Of a DNA stretch of 46,395 bases, positions 8,981 through 18,444 are shown piece by piece. How positions within the stretch are numbered: the stretch's first letter is position 1; each line of letters starts with the position of its first letter. The position numbers and the translations under genes are program-made. Under the pieces are notes generated by a model. It did no database searches. It saw only the letters and a program-made list of their open reading frames with translations, and was not told the DNA's origin. The DNA lies in NCBI GenBank assembly GCA_003695905.1, contig RFGS01000095.1, positions 1 through 46,395 of the forward strand, written 5' to 3'. This DNA is from Zetaproteobacteria bacterium. GTDB taxonomy: Bacteria > Pseudomonadota > Zetaproteobacteria > Mariprofundales > Mariprofundaceae.

Positions 8981-9526
8981 TCAGTGTCTGTCGCGGCTCA
9001 GTTCATTGCGGTCCGTATGCACAAACCTGCGGCCATAAACCTCGATGATCGTGGTTTCCGCATAGGAGAGGCGGTCACCACCCACCTCGATCCAGTGCTC
9101 GAAACGGCATGTCCGGGCATGTTCATGCATGAATGGAGACTGGACGATACCCCATTCACCATTGCCTGCCGCCACCTGCAGGCGAACCCCATCTTCCGTA
9201 TTCTCGACATGTCCGCCGGCCAGCAGGCATACGCCGCGCGGAATCACCAGCGATTGCATGATCCTTTGGCGTTCGGCATCCCACATCCAGTAGCCGGATT
9301 CATCATGAAAAACCTTTCCATCGGACAACCTGCTGACCCGCTGACGGTATTGCACGGCAGCCAATGTTTGATGCCCCGCATTGGTCACATCCCCAATGGC
9401 GCAAAACTCGATCGTCTCCCTGTAGGGGTTATGCACTTCCCCAGCCGGTTCGGGAGCCACATCCAAGCCCGCGTCGCCTTCCCAGCGACCGATCAACAGC
9501 TCCAGTGGGCCATAATCCGTTGTCAT
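8981..9526 (-). CDS. Nitrobindin-like (THAP4/FABP-type) heme-binding beta-barrel protein
   Basis: The 181-residue protein resembles the heme-binding beta-barrel family that includes nitrobindin and the THAP4 C-terminal domain (formerly DUF1794). Shared features are the opening LIGRWEGDAG, the FCAIGD strand, the HDESGYWMWD strand and a late HTDRNELSR segment whose His fits the position of the proximal heme ligand. Family members bind ferric heme and are linked to nitric oxide and peroxynitrite chemistry; activity here is inferred. There is no signal peptide, so it should be cytoplasmic. The ATG follows an AGAGGGGG ribosome site. It lies between the rplS terminator and glyA, on the same strand as both, and is probably transcribed on its own or into glyA. 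Confidence 0.65.
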   Translation of the reverse strand: MTTDYGPLELLIGRWEGDAGLDVAPEPAGEVHNPYRETIEFCAIGDVTNAGHQTLAAVQYRQRVSRLSDGKVFHDESGYWMWDAERQRIMQSLVIPRGVCLLAGGHVENTEDGVRLQVAAGNGEWGIVQSPFMHEHARTCRFEHWIEVGGDRLSYAETTIIEVYGRRFVHTDRNELSRDRH

Positions 9527-9623
9527 GTCAGCCCCCTCTGCAAGATGATGATCAGACTATGACTACCGATATTCAGTCGTCAACAAAGGAAGACTTGATG
9601 ACCCATCGCTTTTCCCACGCCAA

Positions 9624-9648
9624 CAAAAAAGGCCCCTGTCGGGGCCTT
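9624..9648 (-). terminator. Intrinsic terminator after rplS
   Basis: Minus strand: a perfect 8-bp stem AAGGCCCC / GGGGCCTT around the loop GACA, followed by a run of T (complement of the A run at 9625-9630). It lies about 20 bases after the rplS stop, so it closes the rpsP-rimM-trmD-SPOUT-rplS operon. Confidence 0.93.
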
Positions 9649-9669
9649 CCTGCAAACGGATCAATCCGA

Positions 9670-10038
9670 TCAGAAGCGGCGTTCCCGGATACGGGCTGCC
9701 TTGCCGCGCAGCTGCCGGAGATAGTAGAGCTTGGCTCTACGCACCCGACCACGGCGGACGAGCTTGATGCTTTCCAGCATCGGCGAATGCAGCGGAAAAA
9801 TGCGCTCCACGCCCACACCATTAGAGATCTTGCGCACGGTGAACGTGCTTGAGATTCCATTGTTATGGCGGGCAATGACCACACCTTCGAAAGCCTGCAG
9901 ACGCTCTCTCTTTTCGAGCCCCTTCTTCGTCTCCTTGTAATCCACGACGCGAACGTTCACGCGAACGGTATCGCCTTCGCGAAATGCCGGAATGTCCTCG
10001 CGCAGCTGATCCCTCGTGATATCATCCAATGCACGCAT
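9670..10038 (-). CDS. rplS: 50S ribosomal protein bL19
   Basis: bL19 sits at the 30S-50S interface of the ribosome. The 122-residue product shows the family's motifs [53 protein letters not shown] (split here for length) and [10 protein letters not shown] chose the ATG at 10038, which begins [13 protein letters not shown] and follows a GGAGG site; the frame is open further upstream but that part encodes the preceding methyltransferase in another frame. It lies 4 bases after that methyltransferase gene and is the last gene of the operon, followed by a strong terminator. Confidence 0.97.
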   Translation of the reverse strand: MRALDDITRDQLREDIPAFREGDTVRVNVRVVDYKETKKGLEKRERLQAFEGVVIARHNNGISSTFTVRKISNGVGVERIFPLHSPMLESIKLVRRGRVRRAKLYYLRQLRGKAARIRERRF

Positions 10039-10042
10039 TGCC

Positions 10043-10600
10043 TTATGCCTCCAAACTCGATGCATCCCTGCTTGCCAGGCGGTCCAAATAAATCGCCAAG
10101 GCCGCCCGGACGGAAAGGTGGCGAACCATACCCTCACCTTCGATGGGTGACAACCATCCATTTGGTTCTGGAAGGGATTCGGCATCCAGGCCATGACCAG
10201 TGCCAAACACGATCAGATGCCGTCCAGTCATTCCAGCCAGTGCCGATGGCTGAACCGTGCTATCCACAGGAGGGCGCGCCGAAGTGTACCAGAGCCGATA
10301 GCCGCACTCTTGGCGCAACACATCCAGATCGCGAACCAGATGCACCTGCTCAAGAGCTTTGCCTCGAGAAGGATTCCGCTTGGCGCCCTCGCCGCGCGTC
10401 CAATAAGCCAGCATCTCGCGCACCATGGCGTGCATGCCCTCGGACGGATGTACGATGTAGACGGGACGAATACCGAAGAACGCACAGCTTCTTGCAAAAT
10501 CATGTACATCGATGGGCGTAATGGCCGTGGCTGTGGTCTTGCCGAAACGATCCAGCACAGGCCAGTGCACAAGGGCGGCCGCAATGCTATCAGTCTTCAT
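10043..10600 (-). CDS. Predicted SPOUT-family RNA methyltransferase (Methyltrn_RNA_4 / PF09936 type)
   Basis: The 185-residue protein resembles the SAM-dependent RNA methyltransferase family PF09936 (COG4752), known mostly from Deltaproteobacteria, Aquificae and Firmicutes, often near trmD. Matching features are [25 protein letters not shown] (23-39), [26 protein letters not shown] (67-83), the YTSARP segment, and the SPOUT knot signature VFGTGHGL (131-138) with SPIEG and [14 protein letters not shown] (162-175) that would form the SAM pocket. The substrate RNA is unknown. The ATG at 10600 overlaps the end of trmD by 11 bases and the stop lies 4 bases before rplS, so the gene is embedded in the ribosomal operon. 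This is not the usual gammaproteobacterial layout, where rplS follows trmD directly. Family recognition is from memory of its motifs. Confidence 0.8.
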   Translation of the reverse strand: MKTDSIAAALVHWPVLDRFGKTTATAITPIDVHDFARSCAFFGIRPVYIVHPSEGMHAMVREMLAYWTRGEGAKRNPSRGKALEQVHLVRDLDVLRQECGYRLWYTSARPPVDSTVQPSALAGMTGRHLIVFGTGHGLDAESLPEPNGWLSPIEGEGMVRHLSVRAALAIYLDRLASRDASSLEA

Positions 10601-11258
10601 GACGCTGCCTTGTTCGCGAGTGGGCCTGTTCTCTTCGCCATGCCTCAATGGCCTTGTGATTACCGCTGAGCAGCACGTCGGGAACCCGGTGTCCCTCAAA
10701 TTCAGCAGGCCTCGTATAATGCGGCCAGTCCAGCAATCCCTCATGCCCGAAAGAATCCTGCTCGGCTGATTCATGGCTGCCAAGCGCCCCGGGCAAGAGA
10801 CGGATCACGGCATCGATGATGCACAATGCAGCAGGCTCACCACCGGAGAGCACGAAATCCCCAACGGAGATCTGATCATCGACATAATGGCAGATGCGCT
10901 CGTCAAAACCTTCATAGCGGCCACACAGCAATGTAATGCCCGGCCAACCGCTCATTTCGCGCGCCTCATTCTGGGTGAAGCGTCTGCCCGCAGGCGTGAG
11001 CATGATGACACGCGTATCCGGCTGCTGTTTCCTTGCATGGCGAATGGCGGCCACAACAGGCTCCGGCTTCATGACCATGCCAGGACCTCCACCATACGGT
11101 GCATCATCCACCTTGCGATGCCTGTCACGCGCGAAGTCCCGGATCTGAATGGCCTCAAAAATCGCAAGCCCCGCGTCAAGGGCCCGCTTCGGAATCGAGC
11201 AGTTCAAGGGAGAGGCAAAGAACTCCGGAAACAGCGTCAATACCTGGATGTGAAACAT
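10590..11258 (-). CDS. trmD: tRNA (guanine-37-N1)-methyltransferase TrmD, short C-terminus
   Basis: TrmD methylates G37 next to the anticodon and prevents +1 frameshifting. The 222-residue protein has the SPOUT trefoil-knot motifs [39 protein letters not shown] and the catalytic-region segment YTRPAEFEG, followed by [10 protein letters not shown]. It begins [14 protein letters not shown], and its ATG at 11258 lies inside the 3' end of rimM (22-base overlap). The protein stops after [15 protein letters not shown], roughly where other TrmD proteins continue with RTWxRRPDLL and a last helix. It is thus about 20-30 residues shorter than E. coli TrmD (255), and the next gene starts in the overlap. 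All catalytic parts appear intact. Confidence 0.95.
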   Translation of the reverse strand: MFHIQVLTLFPEFFASPLNCSIPKRALDAGLAIFEAIQIRDFARDRHRKVDDAPYGGGPGMVMKPEPVVAAIRHARKQQPDTRVIMLTPAGRRFTQNEAREMSGWPGITLLCGRYEGFDERICHYVDDQISVGDFVLSGGEPAALCIIDAVIRLLPGALGSHESAEQDSFGHEGLLDWPHYTRPAEFEGHRVPDVLLSGNHKAIEAWRREQAHSRTRQRHED

Positions 11259-11767
11259 GCTTCCATTCCAGGCGGCAGGCAGACCTCGATGCGCTTTGCC
11301 GACAGATCCACTTTCCCGATAATCTGCTGAGTAAACGGGATCATCCATTCACCCTGCTCGCCAGCATCCGGCGGTGTGCGCACAATCAGAATGTCCTGAG
11401 CGCCATATTCCTCCAGACGTACGACCTTACCCAGAAGGCCTCGCTTGGCATCGGCAACGCTGCAGCCAATAAGGTCGCACCACAGATATTCATCATTATC
11501 GACCGGAACATCCTCACGGGAAACCCAGATCTTCCAGCCGCGCAAAGCTTCGGCATCCTCGACGGTATCAATGCCCGATAGGCAGGCCAGAATCCTTTTT
11601 CCATGCTGCCAGCAGCGAACAACATGGAAGCGCCGACACGCATGGGTGTTCTTGCCAATCCACCAATAAGAATACCCGGCGATGCCGATGGCAGGCCGGG
11701 TATGGGAATAGACTTGAATGACTCCATTCAGCCCGTGTGTGCCGGTCACCTGACCGACCTCGAGCAT
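11237..11767 (-). CDS. rimM: Ribosome maturation factor RimM
   Basis: RimM assists late assembly of the 30S subunit head and binds uS19. The 176-residue protein has the N-terminal RimM barrel ([20 protein letters not shown]) and a PRC-barrel domain from about residue 98 ([31 protein letters not shown]), ending with the typical [14 protein letters not shown] segment. It starts 4 bases after rpsP and overlaps trmD by 22 bases, in the conserved order rpsP-rimM-trmD. Confidence 0.95.
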   Translation of the reverse strand: MLEVGQVTGTHGLNGVIQVYSHTRPAIGIAGYSYWWIGKNTHACRRFHVVRCWQHGKRILACLSGIDTVEDAEALRGWKIWVSREDVPVDNDEYLWCDLIGCSVADAKRGLLGKVVRLEEYGAQDILIVRTPPDAGEQGEWMIPFTQQIIGKVDLSAKRIEVCLPPGMEACFTSRY

Positions 11768-11771
11768 GACG

Positions 11772-12017
11772 TCAGGCTGTTTCAGAGGCCTTCTTGATCA
11801 GGCTGGCCACACGGTCACTTGCCTGAGCACCCAGATCAAGCCAGTGCTTCGTCCTCTCAAGATCGATCTTGATGACCTCGGGATCCCTACACGGATCGAA
11901 ATAGCCAAGCTTTTCAATGAACGCGCCATCCCGACGCTTGCGCGAATCCATGACCACAATGGAATAGAAAGGACGCTTCTTGCGGCCGCCTCGCTGAAGG
12001 CGAATCACGGTTGCCAT
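11772..12017 (-). CDS. rpsP: 30S ribosomal protein bS16
   Basis: bS16 is an assembly protein of the 30S body. The 81-residue product begins [21 protein letters not shown] and contains [12 protein letters not shown], both diagnostic. A GGAGG ribosome site lies 9 bases before the ATG. It is the first gene of rpsP-rimM-trmD-SPOUT-rplS, 79 bases after the ffh stop, with a good candidate promoter in that gap. Confidence 0.97.
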   Translation of the reverse strand: MATVIRLQRGGRKKRPFYSIVVMDSRKRRDGAFIEKLGYFDPCRDPEVIKIDLERTKHWLDLGAQASDRVASLIKKASETA

Positions 12018-12049
12018 ATGTTCAGTACCTCCGGAAATTCAGGCGGCGC

Positions 12050-12078
12050 ACTATAAAGACGATGAGGGCATCGGGCAA
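12050..12078 (-). promoter_or_regulatory. Candidate sigma-70 promoter of the rpsP operon
   Basis: On the minus strand TTGCCC (12078-12073) and TATAGT (12055-12050) are 17 bases apart, matching the consensus at 4/6 and 5/6. It lies between the ffh stop and the rpsP start, about 30 bases before the rpsP ATG, where a promoter for the ribosomal operon is expected. Confidence 0.6.
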
Positions 12079-12096
12079 GTCGCGGATGGACATTCA

Positions 12097-13440
12097 TCAT
12101 GATTTGCCCATGGCACCAAATCGTCCAGCCATCTGGGCCAACATGCGCCGCCCTTTGGCGCCCTTCATCTTTTTCATCATCTTCTGCATCTGGGCAAACT
12201 GCTTGAGCATCCTGTTCAGCTCCTGCACGCTGGTCCCGGAACCTGCGGCTATGCGCCGCTTGCGGCTGCCATTGATGATCTTCGGATGGCGCCGTTCCTG
12301 CGGCGTCATCGAATAGATCATGGCCTGCATGCGCTTGATCGGACGATCATCCATCTGCGCCAGCGCCTCCTGAGGCAATTTCACACCCGGCAGCATCTTC
12401 AGCATGCTGCTCATACCACCCAGCTTCTGCATCTGCTCAAGCTGCTCTGCAAAGTCCATGAGATCGAACTCGCCCTTGCGTACCTTGCGGGCGACTTTTT
12501 CGGCCTTTTGCTGATCGACGCTGGCCTGGATCTTTTCCACCAGGCCAACGACATCGCCCTGACCGAGGATACGACCCGCAAAACGTGCAGGATCAAAGGG
12601 CTCGAATGCCTCAATCTTTTCTCCTGTACCGACAAAGCGGATCGGCACACCGGTGCTTTTGGCCACCGAGAGGGCCGCACCACCACGCACATCGGCATCG
12701 GCCTTGGTCAGAATGCAACCCGTCAGCTCCACGCTCTGATGAAACTGCTCGGCAACGGTCAAAGCCGTCTGGCCAGTCATGGCGTCCAGAACAAGCAGGC
12801 GTTCGGATGCCTGCATCGCCAGGGCCACATCCTGAATTTCCTGCATCAGGGCATCATCGACCACTTGGCGCCCCGCCGTATCCAGAATCAATACATGATG
12901 GCCGCCAGTACGCGCCTGTGCCAAGGCCGAACGCGCCATGGACACTGCATCCTTCCCTTCACCGGGCAGGTAGGGCACATCCACCTGTGAGGCCAGCACC
13001 TGCAATTGCTCGCGCGCCGCCGGACGCGTGGCATCCACACTGGTCAGCGCCACCTTCCGTCCCTGGGCAGCCAGCAGCCTGGCAAGCTTGCCCGCCGTGG
13101 TCGTCTTGCCCGCACCCTGCAAGCCACAGAGAAGAATCACCGACGGAATACCCGCGATGTCCAGCTCTCGCCGCTCGCCGCCCAGCGTCTCGGTCAAGAC
13201 ATCATGAAGAATCTTGATGACGACCTGGCCGGGTTGCAGGCTCTTGGCCACCTCGGCGCCAAGAGCCCGACGACGCGTCTCATCCACCAGATGACGGACA
13301 ACCGGCAAAGCGACATCCGCCTCCAGCAAAGCAAGCCGCATCTCACGCAGGGTTGCGTCGAGATCCTTTTCGGAGACCCGAGCGGCGCCGCGCAGCCGCT
13401 CGGCAATGGAACCGAGTTTTGCGCTCAGCGATTCAAACAT
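12097..13440 (-). CDS. ffh: Signal recognition particle protein Ffh (SRP54)
   Basis: Ffh binds signal sequences and 4.5S RNA and delivers ribosomes to FtsY at the inner membrane. The 447-residue protein has an N-domain helical bundle (1-90), a GTPase domain with P-loop GLQGAGKTTTAGK (106-118), DTAGRQ (187-192), DAMTGQ and the TKxD motif TKADAD (245-250), and a Met-rich M domain from about 327 with MLPGVKL and the RNA-binding SRKRRIAAGSGTSV. The usual DGDARGG motif reads DADVRGG here. The ATG at 13440 shares its A with the TGA stop of the upstream FKBP gene. The frame is open upstream, but that part lies over the FKBP gene. Length and order are otherwise typical. Confidence 0.97.
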   Translation of the reverse strand: MFESLSAKLGSIAERLRGAARVSEKDLDATLREMRLALLEADVALPVVRHLVDETRRRALGAEVAKSLQPGQVVIKILHDVLTETLGGERRELDIAGIPSVILLCGLQGAGKTTTAGKLARLLAAQGRKVALTSVDATRPAAREQLQVLASQVDVPYLPGEGKDAVSMARSALAQARTGGHHVLILDTAGRQVVDDALMQEIQDVALAMQASERLLVLDAMTGQTALTVAEQFHQSVELTGCILTKADADVRGGAALSVAKSTGVPIRFVGTGEKIEAFEPFDPARFAGRILGQGDVVGLVEKIQASVDQQKAEKVARKVRKGEFDLMDFAEQLEQMQKLGGMSSMLKMLPGVKLPQEALAQMDDRPIKRMQAMIYSMTPQERRHPKIINGSRKRRIAAGSGTSVQELNRMLKQFAQMQKMMKKMKGAKGRRMLAQMAGRFGAMGKS

Positions 13441-14192
13441 CAGCCCCCCTGCTGATCGCCCTTCTCGATGCCAAGCAGCTCGACCTCGAAGATCAGGGTG
13501 GCATTCGGTCCAATGCGCTGTCCAGCGCCCCGCTCGCCATAGGCCAGCGCCGGGGGAAGATAAAACCTGTACTTGGAACCGACATTCATCAGTTGCACAC
13601 CCTCGGTCCATCCCTTGATGACACCGTTTAGTGGCAGCACGGCCGGCTCGCCGCGTTTGTAGGATGAATCAAACTCCGTACCGTCAATCAGTGTGCCGCG
13701 GTAGTGAACCTTGACTCGGTCCGTGGCCTTGGGCCGATCCCCATCCCCCTGTTTAAGCACCTCATACTGCAGCCCGCTCTCCGTCACATGGACGCCCTCG
13801 CGCTTGGCATTCTCGGCCAGGAACTTCTCGCCCTCGGCCTTGTTCTTTTCCGCCAACTGCTTACGCTCAGCCGCTTGTTTCTCGGCGCGCTTGGTGAAAA
13901 ACGCCTGCTGGACCTTGACAGCTTCTTCGTCTGAAAGCTTCAGCTTGCGCCCATTGAGCCGGTCGGAAATGCCCTCGGTCAGGGCAGCCTCGTCCAGCTC
14001 CACTCCCAGGTTCTGCAGGGACTGGCCGATATCCATGCCGATGGCATAGCTGAGCCTGGCCTTCTCGTCCTGCAACGAATCCGATGCAACTGAAGCGCTC
14101 GTTTGCCCGCTGCCTGCCTCCTGCTTTTCGCCCTGGTTGCAGCCAGCCATCAGCAAGGCTGCCGCAACCGTGATTCCCAACATCTTCTTCAT
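13440..14192 (-). CDS. FKBP-type peptidyl-prolyl isomerase lipoprotein (Mip/FkpA-like)
   Basis: The enzyme should catalyse cis-trans isomerisation of prolyl bonds and act as a folding helper in the periplasm. The 250-residue protein has a lipoprotein signal with lipobox LMAGC (Cys18), a helical FKBP N-terminal dimerisation domain at about 40-130 (ARLSYAIGMDIGQSL, then a Lys/Glu/Ala-rich helix), and an FKBP_C domain at about 150-240 with VKVHYRGTLIDGTEFDSSY, VIKGWTEGVQLM and PPALAYGERGAG. This resembles Mip and FkpA, but those are usually not lipid-anchored in E. coli, so the exact name is left open. It follows guaA by 16 bases and its stop overlaps the ffh start by one base. Confidence 0.92.
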   Translation of the reverse strand: MKKMLGITVAAALLMAGCNQGEKQEAGSGQTSASVASDSLQDEKARLSYAIGMDIGQSLQNLGVELDEAALTEGISDRLNGRKLKLSDEEAVKVQQAFFTKRAEKQAAERKQLAEKNKAEGEKFLAENAKREGVHVTESGLQYEVLKQGDGDRPKATDRVKVHYRGTLIDGTEFDSSYKRGEPAVLPLNGVIKGWTEGVQLMNVGSKYRFYLPPALAYGERGAGQRIGPNATLIFEVELLGIEKGDQQGG

Positions 14193-14208
14193 TGATTGCT
14201 CCTTTTGT

Positions 14209-15750
14209 TCATTCCCATTCGATCGTTCCCGGAGGCTTGGAGGTCACATCATAGACCACACGGTTGACGCCCTTGACCTCATTGATGATCCGATTGGCCA
14301 GACGAGCCAGAAGATCGTGGGGAAGATGCGCAAAATCGCAGGTCATGCCGTCCACGGACTCAACCGCCCGAATCGCAATGCAGGACTCATAGGTCCGTTC
14401 ATCACCCATCACGCCAACCGACCTGACGGGAAGCAATACGGCAAAACTTTGCCAGATCTGATGATATAAGCCAGCCTTCTTGATCTCCTCAAGAACAATG
14501 GCATCCGCCCGCCGCAGAATCTCCAGCCGCTCACGCGTGACCTCGCCCAGGCAGCGAATGGCCAGACCAGGCCCCGGGAACGGCTGCCGCTGGATGATTT
14601 CCTCGGGCATGCCCAATTCTCGACCAAGTTCTCGCACCTCGTCCTTGAACAGCTCGCGCAGAGGTTCGACCAGCTTCAGCTTCATGCGTTCGGGAAGCCC
14701 TCCAACATTGTGGTGCGACTTGATCACAGCAGACTTGCCCTTGACCGAAACCGATTCGATGACATCGGGATACAGCGTCCCCTGAGCCAGAAAGTCAACC
14801 TGGCCCATCTTCTTGGCCTGCTCTTCAAAAATGGCAATAAATTCACGCCCGATACGCTTGCGTTTTTCCTCGGGATCCGTCACGCCGGCCAGTAGGGCCA
14901 GAAAGCGATCTTCCGCATCAATATAGTCGAGATGAATCCTGAACTCGTCACGAAACACCTGCTGAACCCGCTGGGCCTCACCGAGACGGAGCACGCCATT
15001 GTTCACGAATACGCAGCGCAACTGATCGCCGATGGCCTCATGAATCAGTACGGCGGCCACGGATGAATCGACACCTCCGGACAACGCACAGATGACCTTA
15101 CCGTCACCGACCTGCTCGCGAATGAACTTCTTGGCATGCTCGATGTACGAACCCATGGTCCACTTCCCGGAACATCCGCACAGCCCACGTGCGAAATGGG
15201 TCAGGATCTCCTGCCCCTGAAGCGAATGCGCAACCTCGGGATGGAACTGGATACCGTAAAAGTGTCTCTTCGGATCAGCCATGGCCGCGTGCGGCGCATT
15301 CCGCGTATGTCCAATGGTCACGAAACCCTCAGGCGGCTGCTCGATGCGATCCCCATGGGACATCCACACCTCGGTCTCGGACTGGCCGGCGAGCGGCGCG
15401 AACAGATTCTCATGGCTGTCGATGACCACATGCGCACGACCATATTCGCGATGCTCCGCACGACCGACCCGTCCACCAAGCATGTGCGTCATGAGCTGCA
15501 TGCCGTAGCAGATGCCCAACACAGGCACGCCAAGCTCAAACACCACGGGATCGACGCGCAGCGATCCCTCATCGAGCACCGAGTCCGGCCCGCCTGAAAG
15601 AATGATGCCCGCCGCGCCGAACTCGCGAATTTCGCACGCCGAAATCGTGCCTGGATGAATCTCGCAGTAGACATGCGCCTCACGAATGCGCCGCGCAATC
15701 AACTGCGTGTACTGCGAACCGAAATCCAGAATCAGAATACGCTCGTTCAT
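14209..15750 (-). CDS. guaA: GMP synthase (glutamine-hydrolysing)
   Basis: GuaA aminates XMP to GMP using glutamine and ATP, the last step of guanine nucleotide synthesis. The 513-residue protein has an N-terminal class I glutamine amidotransferase with nucleophile Cys81 (GICYGMQ) and the His170/Glu172 pair (FHPEVAHS), an ATP pyrophosphatase domain with P-loop SGGVDSS (224-230), and the C-terminal dimerisation domain ending [13 protein letters not shown]. It starts 9 bases after the guaB stop and precedes the FKBP gene by 16 bases; guaB-guaA is the standard order. Confidence 0.98.
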   Translation of the reverse strand: MNERILILDFGSQYTQLIARRIREAHVYCEIHPGTISACEIREFGAAGIILSGGPDSVLDEGSLRVDPVVFELGVPVLGICYGMQLMTHMLGGRVGRAEHREYGRAHVVIDSHENLFAPLAGQSETEVWMSHGDRIEQPPEGFVTIGHTRNAPHAAMADPKRHFYGIQFHPEVAHSLQGQEILTHFARGLCGCSGKWTMGSYIEHAKKFIREQVGDGKVICALSGGVDSSVAAVLIHEAIGDQLRCVFVNNGVLRLGEAQRVQQVFRDEFRIHLDYIDAEDRFLALLAGVTDPEEKRKRIGREFIAIFEEQAKKMGQVDFLAQGTLYPDVIESVSVKGKSAVIKSHHNVGGLPERMKLKLVEPLRELFKDEVRELGRELGMPEEIIQRQPFPGPGLAIRCLGEVTRERLEILRRADAIVLEEIKKAGLYHQIWQSFAVLLPVRSVGVMGDERTYESCIAIRAVESVDGMTCDFAHLPHDLLARLANRIINEVKGVNRVVYDVTSKPPGTIEWE

Positions 15751-15759
15751 GCTTGGTCC

Positions 15760-17376
<1,617 letters not shown>

Positions 17377-17385
17377 CTATGGCCC

Positions 17386-18159
17386 ATGAAGCCGCATATG
17401 CTGATCGTCCTCTCTCCTGCAAAAAAACTGGCCGACCATCCAGCCCGACCACCGCTTGGCGGCACGCAGCCCGTGTTTCTTGATCAGGCGGAAAAACTCG
17501 TCGAGCGCCTGCGCAACCTGGACAGCTTCGAAATCGCCAATCTGATGAACATCAGCATAAAGCTGGCCGACCTGAATGTATCCCGGTATCAGGCATGGTC
17601 TCGTCCGTTCACCCCAGAAAATGCAGCCCCTGCACTGTTCATGTTCCGCGGGGATGTTTATCAGGAACTGGATGCAGACACGCTGACACCTGAAGCGCTG
17701 CATTTCGCGCAGCAGCACCTGCGCATCCTGTCAGGACTCTATGGTCTACTGCGTCCACTGGACCTGATCCAGCCCTATCGGCTGGAAATGGGCACGCGTC
17801 TATCCACGGAGCTCGGGCGCACGCTCTACGATTTCTGGGGAACGCGCATCACCGATGAGCTGAACCGGTCAAGCGAGGAGCCAAGGACGCTGATCAACCT
17901 TGCCTCGAACGAATACTTCAAGGCCATCCGACCGAAATACTTTGACGGCCGCATCATCACGGTCCATTTCAAAGAAGCCGGCCCAAAAGGCTACAGGACC
18001 GTCGGCTTGTTCGCCAAGCGCGCCCGTGGGGCGATGGCACGTTTTGCACTCGAGCATGCCATCACCGAACCCGAGGTATTGCTGGATTTCAACCGCAACG
18101 GCTACGTCTTTCGCGAGGACTTATCCTCGGATAGCGACTGGATCTTCACCCGTGGCTGA
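17386..18159 (+). CDS. yaaA: YaaA family peroxide-stress protein (UPF0246)
   Basis: E. coli YaaA lowers intracellular free iron during hydrogen peroxide stress and binds DNA. The 257-residue protein has the family's opening MLIVLSPAKKL, then FRGDVYQELDADTL, LSGLYGLLRPLDLIQPYRLEMG, LINLASNEYFKA and a late FKEAGPKGYRTVG segment. The first ATG (17386) and the fifth-codon ATG (17398) are both possible starts; neither has a strong ribosome site, and the family usually begins at the second. It is alone on the plus strand, divergent from guaB and convergent with valS. Confidence 0.93.
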   Translation: MKPHMLIVLSPAKKLADHPARPPLGGTQPVFLDQAEKLVERLRNLDSFEIANLMNISIKLADLNVSRYQAWSRPFTPENAAPALFMFRGDVYQELDADTLTPEALHFAQQHLRILSGLYGLLRPLDLIQPYRLEMGTRLSTELGRTLYDFWGTRITDELNRSSEEPRTLINLASNEYFKAIRPKYFDGRIITVHFKEAGPKGYRTVGLFAKRARGAMARFALEHAITEPEVLLDFNRNGYVFREDLSSDSDWIFTRG

Positions 18160-18444
18160 ACTCTACACCGGATTCAAAAGCCTGGACCTGCGCGTCCTGC
18201 CGATTGTCATCTGCACCACGTGCCTGCGACGCAAATGACACCGCACCCTCCGGCACCCTAGCTGACGCGTAATCTCCGCACGGCTTCACTCCAGCATAAG
18301 AAGCGCTTCGCTTCCAATAACCGAAAGAAAAGATCCCGCTCTCCCACGACACGGAAAATCATGAAATGGAGGAGGTCCTGCTACCCAAATGGGATTTCGG
18401 TGCCTTGTTCAGATGGAACATGAACCAGGCGAGCTGGCAGCCCC
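18160..18444. other. Intergenic region between convergent yaaA and valS
   Basis: This 285-base gap lies between two gene ends, so no promoter is expected. I see no strong stem-loop with a T run, no tRNA and no repeat. A 68-codon minus-strand frame crosses it but runs into yaaA, lacks a ribosome site and resembles no family I recognise, so it is not annotated. Confidence 0.5.

Noticed and set aside
18146-18352. 68-codon minus-strand frame between yaaA and valS.
   Set aside because: It overlaps the yaaA 3' end, has no ribosome site and matches no family I know; most likely a chance frame.
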